Source of the DNA: an uncultured Planctomycetaceae bacterium
Lineage (GTDB): Bacteria; Planctomycetota; Planctomycetia; Pirellulales; Pirellulaceae
Reading direction: 5' to 3'
Length of the DNA stretch: 5,874 nt
Assembly: GCA_903927685.1 (NCBI GenBank)
Contig: CAIYOB010001264.1
Coordinates: 1-5,874 of the forward strand
The notes beneath the pieces were generated by a model. That model had not been told where the DNA came from. It saw only the letters and a program-made list of their open reading frames with translations, and searched no databases. Shown in pieces: positions 1 to 5,488 of this stretch (the first letter of the stretch is position 1; each line of letters begins with the position of its first letter). Made by a program: the position numbers and the translations under genes.

Positions 1-663
1 AAGAAAGAACGCGACGATTTGCTGCTGGCCGAAGGCCGCCGCAAGGTCCGCGAGTTCCTGGACCAGTTCGAGGCCCGGAGTGCCGCGGCCGGGATTGCGT
101 ACCAGGCCATCGAAGACGTCGGCTTGCCCTACGTCGAGATCCTCCGCGAATCGCACCGCTACGACTTGGTGCTCCTGGGTCACGAGACGCATTTTCACTT
201 TGAGACCACGGACGCGGCTGACGAAACGCTGTGGCAGGTGTTGCGGAGCGAGTCCCGGCCGGTCGTGGTCGCTCCCGCCCAACTGCAGCCCGGCAGGTCC
301 GTCGTCGTGGCCTATAACGCCAGCCCTCAGGCAGACCGCGCCCTGCAGGCATTTCAGACTTCGGGTTTGGATTGCGGCGACGAGGTGCACCTCGTCTGCG
401 TGGACGAGGATGAAGCCGTGGCGATTCGTGAGGCGGGGCGGGGAGTGGAGTTCCTGCGTCCCCACGGGATTCGCGCCGTGGCGGTCGGTCGCCAGCCCAA
501 CGGCTCGATCGCCGCAACAATCCTCGACGAAGCCCGCGCCCGCCAGGCTCGCCTGCTGGTCATGGGCGCTTGCGGGCATTCGCGGTTACGTCAGGTCCTG
601 CTCGGCTCGGTTACCAAGCAGACCCTGCGCAGCAGCCCCGTCCCGGTCTTTCTATGTGACTGA
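1..663 (+). CDS. Tandem universal stress protein (UspA family), 5'-truncated
   Basis: The reading frame is open from the first base to TGA at 661-663, giving 220 visible residues, so the true start lies outside the window. Two Usp domains can be seen. The end of the first (visible residues about 1-94) finishes in RPVVVAP, and its nucleotide-binding motif is degenerate (LGHETHFHFETTDAADE has no G-2x-G-9x-G-S/T). The second starts at RSVVVAYNAS (about residue 99) and ends with a complete motif: MGACGHSRLRQ then VLLGS, which fits G-2x-G-9x-G-S at about residues 189-203. In this family that motif binds ATP, so the second domain probably binds nucleotide while the first is structural. Double-domain Usps are usually about 280-300 residues, so roughly 60-80 residues are missing. 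It is cytoplasmic, with no signal or membrane segment seen. It faces the next gene tail to tail with 28 bases between stop codons. The family is certain; the stress or partner it answers to is unknown. Confidence 0.93.
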   Translation, partial: KKERDDLLLAEGRRKVREFLDQFEARSAAAGIAYQAIEDVGLPYVEILRESHRYDLVLLGHETHFHFETTDAADETLWQVLRSESRPVVVAPAQLQPGRSVVVAYNASPQADRALQAFQTSGLDCGDEVHLVCVDEDEAVAIREAGRGVEFLRPHGIRAVAVGRQPNGSIAATILDEARARQARLLVMGACGHSRLRQVLLGSVTKQTLRSSPVPVFLCD

Positions 664-691
664 ACATCCTGCTAAACGGTGGTGTTGTACG

Positions 692-1435
692 CTACGGCGT
701 CGGCCTCAGCGCTTGCTCGCCGGTGACTGGCGGAATGTCATGCCAGCCGAAGATGGTCTCGCCGGTGATCAGCGGAATGTCGTGCCGGCCGAAAATGCTC
801 TCGCCGGTGATCGGCGGAATGTCGTGCCAGCCGAAGATGATCTCGCCGGTGATCGGTGGAATGTCATGCCAGCCGAAGATGCTCTCGCCGGTGATCGGCG
901 GAATGTCATGCCAGCCGAAGATGCTTTCGCCGGTGATCGGTGGAATGTCGTGCCAGCCGAAGATGCTCTCGCCGGTGACCGGCGGGATGTCCTGTCCGGC
1001 TTGGTGCCGGGCGGAGCGGATGGAACTCAGCGTAGCCTGATGCGACGGCTCCACGGCCGCATCCCGGTCCGCGAGGCGCGGCGTGCCTGCGTCCGTGCCA
1101 CCGTGCGGAGGCTCACAGGGGGTCCAGGCGATAGCCGAAGCCAGGTCGGAAAGGCACGGTTCCGCCTCAACGCGGGCAGCGGACACCTCCGCCTGGACGG
1201 GTGGGCTTTCCATCACCAGCCGGCAGCCTCTGTCGTTCCGAAGCTGACGGACGAGCTCGTCCGTCCAGGGTGGGCTTTCCGGCGCCGGCAGCGGCGGCTC
1301 TGCGAGCGGCGTGGCCCCGACGGCCATCATCGTCCGCGACTCCAACGACTCGAAGGCCACGCGTCGGGTGCGACAGGGAGGTGCGGCGACGGAGCGTCCC
1401 GCGAAACGTCGGGCAATGGTGCGAAGCGAAGTCAT
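692..1435 (-). CDS. Exported planctomycete-type protein with seven tandem 14-residue repeats, function unknown
   Basis: This 247-residue protein starts at ATG 1435-1433, with GAGGGG at 1448-1443 as a strong ribosome binding site 7 bases upstream. The N terminus is basic (MTSLRTIARRFAGR) and is followed by FESLESRTMMAV at residues 28-39. That resembles the LEPR-x-LL type motif near the N terminus of many planctomycete extracellular proteins, so export is likely. Residues about 40-148 are rich in Pro, Ala and Glu with no recognisable domain; they include two ESPP segments 23 residues apart and Cys71, Cys94 and Cys107. Residues 149-242 are a tandem array with consensus DIPPITGESIFGWH: six full units plus a seventh that diverges after DIPPVTGE. 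The protein ends QALRPTP. No transmembrane helix, dockerin or PEP-CTERM tail is seen. Proteins with this motif are often very large, so this length is unusual. The repeats are open in several frames on both strands; this frame is preferred for its N-terminal motif, ribosome site and lack of overlap with neighbours. I do not recognise the repeat. Confidence 0.72.
   Translation of the reverse strand: MTSLRTIARRFAGRSVAAPPCRTRRVAFESLESRTMMAVGATPLAEPPLPAPESPPWTDELVRQLRNDRGCRLVMESPPVQAEVSAARVEAEPCLSDLASAIAWTPCEPPHGGTDAGTPRLADRDAAVEPSHQATLSSIRSARHQAGQDIPPVTGESIFGWHDIPPITGESIFGWHDIPPITGESIFGWHDIPPITGEIIFGWHDIPPITGESIFGRHDIPLITGETIFGWHDIPPVTGEQALRPTP
716..1000. repeat. 42-bp tandem repeat array (six full units plus a partial seventh)
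   Basis: Units read on the plus strand begin at 716, 758, 800, 842, 884 and 926, each exactly 42 bp and starting CTCGCCGGTGA (TTCGCCGGTGA at 926). A partial unit at 968-1000 diverges after GGCGGGATGT. Units differ from one another at only a few positions, and no indels interrupt the period, which points to recent expansion by slippage or unequal recombination. In the minus-strand gene each unit encodes 14 residues. Many differences are silent there (CAT/CAC for His, CCA/CCG for Pro, GAG/GAA for Glu), but several are also silent in one plus-strand frame, so this alone does not settle the coding strand. There are no spacers, so it is not a CRISPR array. Confidence 0.95.
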
Positions 1436-1442
1436 GACAGGT

Positions 1443-1448
1443 CCCCTC
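1443..1448 (-). promoter_or_regulatory. Ribosome binding site fixing the start of the repeat protein
   Basis: The minus strand reads GAGGGG here, 7 bases before the ATG at 1435-1433. It supports this start over other frames opening near 1472 on the same strand. Confidence 0.7.
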
Positions 1449-1470
1449 GGGAGAAACGACGGATTTCTTC

Positions 1471-1491
1471 ACAACCGGTCCGCCCGGTTGT
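1471..1491 (-). repeat. Perfect 8-bp inverted repeat in the leader of the repeat-protein gene
   Basis: ACAACCGG (1471-1478) and CCGGTTGT (1484-1491) are perfect reverse complements around a 5-base loop. The near edge lies 35 bases upstream of the start codon at 1435 and about 22 bases from the ribosome binding site. It could be a hairpin in the 5' untranslated RNA or an operator for a dimeric regulator; the sequence does not decide. The segment CCGGTCCGC (1475-1483) can instead pair perfectly with GCGGACCGG (1508-1516), so two exclusive folds are possible. Confidence 0.5.
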
Positions 1492-1626
1492 CATGATTCA
1501 AATTGTCGCGGACCGGGGTTGCGGGGACATTTTTCTTGTCCGTGTCGGAAAGTCAAAAGGACCTCGGGATCCTGCAGGAGCGGCCCGGCACAGCGACCTG
1601 GTCTTCGCGTTGCTGCGGCCCTTCTC

Positions 1627-1651
1627 GCCCAGCGGGCCAGCGCGCCGCTGG
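1627..1651 (-). terminator. Adjacent GC-rich inverted repeats after the serine hydrolase; possible weak terminator
   Basis: Just downstream of the hydrolase stop codon (1657-1655) the minus strand reads CCAGCG-GCG-CGCTGG (1651-1637), a perfect 6-bp stem with a 3-base loop. It is followed by a smaller 4-bp stem (1637-1627, sharing one base). There is no run of T after either stem, so intrinsic termination is doubtful. The next minus-strand gene begins about 200 bases on, so read-through into it is possible. Confidence 0.25.
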
Positions 1652-1654
1652 TCC

Positions 1655-2767
1655 TCACGGACCGAAGCTCTCACCGAGCCGGCGAAAGAAGCCGCTCCAG
1701 ATCTCGTCGACATTGGGCGGCCGGTTCGCCGTGCCGTCTTTCCTTCCTCCGTTGGTCCGGGTCAGCACCAGGTTCCATTCCGGGACCACAACGCAGACGT
1801 TGCTGTGCAGGCCGTTGGCGTAGAACGTGCGAGGCGGCGCGTCCGGCCACAGCCGTTGTCCGTTGGGTTTGACTCCATTGACCCACCAATTGTAGCCGTA
1901 AATGCCGGAGCCGCGCGAGCGGGGCAGGTCGTCGTTGGGCACCGTGGCGGGAACTTGTACCGTCGTCGCCTGCTCGACCCACGCGGCACTGACAAGCTGA
2001 CGGCCGTTCCAGTTCCCCCGGTTCAGGAACAAGTGGCCGAAGCGGGCCAGTTCGCGGGACGACGTGTGAATGCCGCCGGTCCAACTCAGCACGCGGCCAA
2101 CCGGTGAGTCGTTGTCGGTCCAACTCCAATTTGTCATTCCGATGGGATCCGCAATCCGCCGCTTGAACAGCTGGTCCACGGGCTCCCCGGCCGCCTTGGT
2201 GAGCAGGCTGCCGAACTGCGACATCGCGTCGTCCCAATACCGGAATTTGCTGCCGGGCGGGAAGAGCGGTGGCGCCGGCGGTCCCGGACTCCAGGAATCG
2301 CCCCTTTGTTGGTCATCGAACTCATAGCTCCCGCCGGCCGAATCGTATCCGGAGGTCATGGTGGCGAAGTGCCGCAGCGTCACGGTGGGATACCACGCGG
2401 CCAACGCAGGATCGAGTTCCCGGGCCGGGGTACTGAGAGCGACCTTGCCGTCGTCGATCAACAGGCCCAGCACCGTGCTGGTAAACGACTTTGTCGCGGA
2501 GAAGATCTGGTACTGCCGGTCGCACTCCGGCCCCGCCCAGACCACGTAGCCATTGCGGACGATGAACACGGTGCCAGCGCCCCCATACTCCTTCAACTCG
2601 CCGTCGAGGTAATCCACTGCCGTGGCGAGCTTGGCTGCATCAAGCCCCTGCGAGGCGGGGCTGACACTCGCCCACTCGCTTCCCGGAAAAACACTTGGCT
2701 CCGCCGCCTTGGCCGAGACACTGCAAGCCACAACCAACCACAGCGGGAGGATTCGTCGAACGCTCAT
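1655..2767 (-). CDS. Secreted serine hydrolase, beta-lactamase/CubicO family
   Basis: This 370-residue protein starts at ATG 2767-2765 with AGGAG (2779-2775) 7 bases upstream. The frame is open further upstream, but only this start gives both a ribosome site and a signal peptide (MSVRRILPLWLVVACSVSAKAAEP, probable cleavage near AKA, residues 19-21). The SxxK motif of serine beta-lactamases and related esterases is Ser90-Ala-Thr-Lys93 in QIFSATKSF; Ser90 would be the nucleophile and Lys93 the base. The second motif is Tyr177-Trp-Asp179 in FRYWDDAMSQFG, where the family usually has YxN. GGIHTSSRELARFGHLFLNRG (231-251) is the usual family helix region. The third motif, usually KTG or HxG, is replaced by GLHSN (319-323) in YANGLHSNVCVVVPEWNLVLTR. 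Length and order fit a complete single-domain enzyme in the periplasm or outside the cell. The substrate is unknown; esterase or peptidase activity is more likely than antibiotic resistance. It is read away from the beta-helix gene. Confidence 0.9.
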   Translation of the reverse strand: MSVRRILPLWLVVACSVSAKAAEPSVFPGSEWASVSPASQGLDAAKLATAVDYLDGELKEYGGAGTVFIVRNGYVVWAGPECDRQYQIFSATKSFTSTVLGLLIDDGKVALSTPARELDPALAAWYPTVTLRHFATMTSGYDSAGGSYEFDDQQRGDSWSPGPPAPPLFPPGSKFRYWDDAMSQFGSLLTKAAGEPVDQLFKRRIADPIGMTNWSWTDNDSPVGRVLSWTGGIHTSSRELARFGHLFLNRGNWNGRQLVSAAWVEQATTVQVPATVPNDDLPRSRGSGIYGYNWWVNGVKPNGQRLWPDAPPRTFYANGLHSNVCVVVPEWNLVLTRTNGGRKDGTANRPPNVDEIWSGFFRRLGESFGP

Positions 2768-2774
2768 CGTTGTG

Positions 2775-2779
2775 CTCCT
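2775..2779 (-). promoter_or_regulatory. Ribosome binding site fixing the start of the serine hydrolase
   Basis: AGGAG on the minus strand, 7 bases before ATG 2767-2765. It decides this start over in-frame ATG and other start codons up to 3202, which would place about 145 residues of unrecognisable sequence before the signal peptide. Confidence 0.8.
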
Positions 2780-2804
2780 GCAGGCGCCACCCTGTTCCCA
2801 CCGG

Positions 2805-2824
2805 GGATGCATCTGTTTGCATCC
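2805..2824 (-). repeat. Perfect 7-bp inverted repeat upstream of the serine hydrolase
   Basis: GGATGCA (2805-2811) and TGCATCC (2818-2824) are perfect reverse complements separated by 6 bases. The near edge is 37 bases upstream of the hydrolase start, almost the same offset as the inverted repeat before the repeat-protein gene, though the two sequences differ. It may be an operator half-site pair or a leader hairpin. Confidence 0.45.
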
Positions 2825-3254
2825 GCCAGTGGCTTGACGTGCCTCCCATGCTCGCCTGTCGCTGGACCGTTGGGAAGCCCCCACCCTGCCGTTTCGCCCG
2901 CGATTGGGAGCATGCTCGCTCACGAACGTCAAGTGCGTCGCTATCGTGGGGACAAGCTTTCGAGGCCGATCGCGGAGGGTGACCAAGGAGGAATGGTCTT
3001 CCAGGCAGTCCCCGGCGAAGACAGGCTTCTGGATGGCGGTTTTCACGCTGGACGTCCGTGCGTGGCAACGGCCGGTGGTTCTGCACCGCGATACCCCCCC
3101 CGCACATGGCCCCGCAGGGTCGAAAAATCCGAAGAGTTTGTTGCCCGCCACAAGAAACGCGGAGAATTCTATCGCATTTGCGGGTAATTCACTCTTGGGC
3201 AACTCCTAAGCCGCGGGCACGCCAGTGGGTTGTGAACAGAGCATTTGGCTCAGC

Positions 3255-3286
3255 CGGACGCTCCCGGTGTCGGACGCTCCCGGCGT
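3255..3286. repeat. Two direct 16-bp repeats abutting a promoter-like element
   Basis: CGGACGCTCCCGGTGT (3255-3270) is followed at once by CGGACGCTCCCGGCGT (3271-3286), 15 of 16 bases identical. The second copy ends in the first T of the putative -35 hexamer. Tandem sites in this position suggest binding of an activator or repressor. That is an inference from layout only; no known operator was recognised. Confidence 0.6.
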
Positions 3287-3314
3287 TGACCCAAGGGCGA
3301 TCCCCGAGGACAAT
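3286..3314 (+). promoter_or_regulatory. Sigma70-like promoter candidate for the beta-helix gene
   Basis: TTGACC (3286-3291) matches the -35 consensus at 5 of 6 positions and GACAAT (3309-3314) matches the -10 consensus at 4 of 6, with the optimal 17-base spacer. The expected start site near 3320 would give a 5' leader of about 270 bases before the ATG at 3594. That is long, so a closer promoter may exist. Consensus-like hexamers arise by chance in a region of this size, so the call rests on spacing and the adjacent tandem repeats. Confidence 0.4.
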
Positions 3315-3582
3315 GCGTGAGTCCCTCAGGGTGTGGCGTGAGTCTTTCGCTTGTTTCGGCTCCGTTGTTGCCGCGTGCGTTGCCTGGCGGTCGGGCCGAT
3401 TCTCACTCCCGTGCTGGGGCTCTCGTTGTTTCAGCCGCCTTGGTCCCGCAGGCGCCGCCCCGGGCGACTGCCGCGGCAACGAGGCCGTTTCCGGCGAACG
3501 GCAGCAGCGGCACAAGGTCACACTGACGCTGGACGGGCCGCTGGCCCTCGATTCGGCCCCTTCGAGCGAGTCCCTATTGGCA

Positions 3583-3588
3583 GAAAGG
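3583..3588 (+). promoter_or_regulatory. Ribosome binding site fixing the start of the beta-helix protein
   Basis: GAAAGG ends 5 bases before ATG 3594-3596. The frame is open back to 3351, but the upstream extension shows no domain and would bury the signal peptide. Confidence 0.7.
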
Positions 3589-3593
3589 CTGCA

Positions 3594-5486
3594 ATGAACA
3601 ACAACATCGTTTCTTTCGCGTGGCTGCTGACTCTGATTTTCGCCTGGAGCGTGTCCGTTGGTGCGGAGCGACTCGTCGCTCAAGTCGGCGGCGGGCGGAC
3701 GTTTTACGTGGACTCCGCAGCGGGCCAGGACAGCCACGACGGCCTGGCTCCGGACCACGCCTGGCGGAGCCTCGAGCGGGTCAACGCAGCCGACTTGCAG
3801 CCGGGCGATACGGTTCGCTTCAAGAGCGGCGGCCAGTGGCGCGGGTCGCTGATCCCCGTCAGCGGCGACGAGGGCGCGCCGGTCACGTACACGTCGTTCG
3901 GCGTGGGGCCTAAGCCGCAACTCCTCGGCTCGCTACCGCGGAACCGCGCAGAAGATTGGGTGCTTGTCCGCGACAACCTCTGGGCCACGCGGCCGCTGGA
4001 GTACCAACTGGGCGAGCGAGTTGTGGATCTGCGTGGCAGCCGGTGGAATCATCACCAGGAGGCCGGGGCCCGCGTCGAACTTGCGGCGCTGGACGACAAC
4101 GCGGCGGGAGCCTGCGTTCGCGTGACCGCGGCAGACAGCGGAACGGCGTCGAATCATGTGCAGTTGTGGGGCCCCGTCGTGGCCGTGGACGAGGGCGAGT
4201 GCCTGCTGTTCACCTTCCGCGCCCGCAGCAGCCAACCGTTCCGCTTCCCCGGCGTCGGGATCCTGCAGAGCGGCTCGCCGTGGACTCGGTACGGGCGGTC
4301 GGGCCCCGCAGATCGTCCTGTCGGCGCCGCCTGGGACACGTACCAGGTGGCGCTCGATGTCTCGCAAGCGGCGGACGGCGGCCGACTGCACATCAGCTTG
4401 GGCGGCCTGCTGCCCGCGGGCACCGTGTTCGAGTTCCAGCCGGAGAGCCTGCAGGCGGGGACGCGCACGATCGCGGACCCGCTGAACGTCGACGTGGGCA
4501 ATCTGATCTTCGACGGCGGCGCGGTCTGCGGCTGGAAGAAATGGTCGCTGAACGACCTGTCCCAGCCCTATGACTACTATTACGACGGAGCGGCTCAGCG
4601 GGTGTACCTGGTCAGTCCAGTCGCTCCGCCGGCGCGGCATCGGAGCATCGAACTGGCCCTGGCCCGGCACGTCGTCAACCAGGGCGGCAAGCACCACGTC
4701 ATCTACGATGGCTTGGCCGTGATGTACGGAGCGGCCCACGGCTTCGGCGGCGGCGGCACGCATCACCTGGTGATCCGGAACTGCGACCTGGGCTACATCG
4801 GCGGGGCGCACCAGTTCACGCGGCCGGACGGCAAGCCGGTGCGGTTCGGGAACGCGATCGAGTTCTGGGGCGCGGCGCACGACAACCTGGTCGAAGGCTG
4901 CCAGATCTGGGAGGTCTATGACGCGGCTTTGACCAACCAGGGACGCGGCCCCGATTCCCGACAGGTCAACATCACGTACCGCAATAACTTGATCCGCAAT
5001 TCGGAGTACTCCTTTGAGTACTGGAACGGTCCCGAGTCGGCCGTGACCGAGGACATCCGCTTTGTCAACAACACCTGCGTGAACGCCGGCAGCGGCTGGG
5101 CGCACGCCCAGCGTCCGGACCGCAACGGCAGCCACCTGATGTTCTATACCAACACAGCTGCCACGTCGGGCATCGAGATCAAGTACAACATCTTCTCCAA
5201 CGCCACCGACTGGGGCAGCCGGTATTCCAGCGGCTGGCAAGTGCTGCCCGACATGGATTTCAACGTGTGGTTCAGCCCGACCGGCGTGATGGCCTACTGG
5301 TTCACCCAGAAGATCGCCACGTTCGACGAATACCGGCGGATCACCGGACTTGATGCCCACTCCCAGTTTGCCGACCCCCAGTTCCTGGATGCAGCCGGGG
5401 GCGATTACCGTCCGGCCCCGAATAGTCCGGCGCGCACGCTCCGCCCCGATGGCGGGCCGGTCGGGGCCGAGACGTTTTGGAAGTGA
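3594..5486 (+). CDS. Secreted right-handed parallel beta-helix protein with an inserted CBM-like domain
   Basis: This is 630 residues with an N-terminal signal peptide (MNNNIVSFAWLLTLIFAWSVSVGA, cleavage likely near residue 24), so it is exported. Residues 36-113 form the conserved N-terminal region of this family: FYVDSAAGQDSHDGLAPDHAWRSL, then LQPGDTVRFKSGGQWRGSLIPVSG and a GxGPKPQLLGS turn. Family homologues normally run on to a VGNLIFDGG strand; here that strand is at 301-309. Between them, residues about 137-289 look like a jelly-roll carbohydrate-binding domain of the CBM4/9 kind (AAWDTYQVALDVS, RLHISLGGLLPAGTVFEF). Residues 350-560 are beta-helix coils with short repeated strands (HHVIYDGLAV, HHLVIRNCDLGYIGG, NLVEGCQIWEV, VNITYRNNLIRNS, DIRFVNNTCV, IEIKYNIFSN). 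The end, FADPQFLDAAGGDYRPAPNSPA, is a common closing motif in such proteins. The fold is shared by pectate lyases and other polysaccharide lyases or hydrolases, but I cannot assign catalytic residues, so it could be an enzyme or a glycan-binding protein. Its neighbour is a rhamnosidase, which suggests a rhamnose-containing polymer. Confidence 0.9.
   Translation: MNNNIVSFAWLLTLIFAWSVSVGAERLVAQVGGGRTFYVDSAAGQDSHDGLAPDHAWRSLERVNAADLQPGDTVRFKSGGQWRGSLIPVSGDEGAPVTYTSFGVGPKPQLLGSLPRNRAEDWVLVRDNLWATRPLEYQLGERVVDLRGSRWNHHQEAGARVELAALDDNAAGACVRVTAADSGTASNHVQLWGPVVAVDEGECLLFTFRARSSQPFRFPGVGILQSGSPWTRYGRSGPADRPVGAAWDTYQVALDVSQAADGGRLHISLGGLLPAGTVFEFQPESLQAGTRTIADPLNVDVGNLIFDGGAVCGWKKWSLNDLSQPYDYYYDGAAQRVYLVSPVAPPARHRSIELALARHVVNQGGKHHVIYDGLAVMYGAAHGFGGGGTHHLVIRNCDLGYIGGAHQFTRPDGKPVRFGNAIEFWGAAHDNLVEGCQIWEVYDAALTNQGRGPDSRQVNITYRNNLIRNSEYSFEYWNGPESAVTEDIRFVNNTCVNAGSGWAHAQRPDRNGSHLMFYTNTAATSGIEIKYNIFSNATDWGSRYSSGWQVLPDMDFNVWFSPTGVMAYWFTQKIATFDEYRRITGLDAHSQFADPQFLDAAGGDYRPAPNSPARTLRPDGGPVGAETFWK
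5443..5467. repeat. 7-bp inverted repeat at the junction of the convergent genes
   Basis: GCCCCGA (5443-5449) and TCGGGGC (5461-5467) pair perfectly around an 11-base loop, inside the last codons of the beta-helix gene and about 21 bases past the rhamnosidase stop codon. A smaller stem TCGGC-GGTA-GCCGA (5494-5507) lies just past the beta-helix stop. Either could help end transcripts running in opposite directions, but neither is followed by a T run, and GC-rich coding DNA produces such stems by chance. Confidence 0.25.
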
Positions 5487-5488
5487 GA

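Larger units (their letters stand above)
2768..3593. other. 826-bp divergent intergenic region without a convincing gene
   Basis: This lies between the starts of the minus-strand hydrolase and the plus-strand beta-helix gene. Long open frames cross it on both strands, as expected at this GC content, but none has a ribosome site, recognisable domain or exclusive position. Contents seen are an inverted repeat near the hydrolase (2805-2824), a 10-bp palindrome GAGCATGCTC (2908-2917), a somewhat more A/T-containing stretch at about 3120-3200, two 16-bp tandem repeats (3255-3286), a promoter-like element (3286-3314) and two GCGTGAGTC copies (3315-3323, 3336-3344). It is long for a simple divergent promoter, so a small or decayed gene cannot be excluded. 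Confidence 0.6.

Noticed and set aside
716..1000. CRISPR array.
   Set aside because: The 42-bp units are directly adjacent with no unique spacers, there are no nearby cas genes, and the period keeps a reading frame.
80..2107. A 675-codon open frame on the plus strand crossing the stress protein, the repeat array and the hydrolase.
   Set aside because: It overlaps the end of the stress gene in another frame and lies antisense to two better supported genes. It is Arg/Pro/Ala rich with no domain or ribosome site, as expected for a long shadow frame in GC-rich DNA.
2908..2917. Palindrome GAGCATGCTC as an operator.
   Set aside because: A 10-bp palindrome is not rare enough in 826 bp, and no promoter hexamers with proper spacing were found around it.
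2306..3187. A 293-codon plus-strand frame ending EEFVARHKKRGEFYRICG.
   Set aside because: Most of it is antisense to the hydrolase and its signal peptide. Only the last few residues look protein-like, which is not enough for a gene call; it is kept as a low-interest finding.
2768..3202. In-frame N-terminal extension of the serine hydrolase by 145 residues.
   Set aside because: It would bury a clear signal peptide and the AGGAG ribosome site, and the added sequence has no recognisable domain.
3535..3547. GGGCC-GCT-GGCCC stem in the beta-helix leader as a regulatory hairpin.
   Set aside because: A 5-bp GC stem is common by chance at this base composition, and nothing else supports it.
3189..3920. 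A 243-codon minus-strand frame across the start of the beta-helix gene.
   Set aside because: It is antisense to the signal peptide and conserved N-terminal motif of that gene, with no domain of its own.
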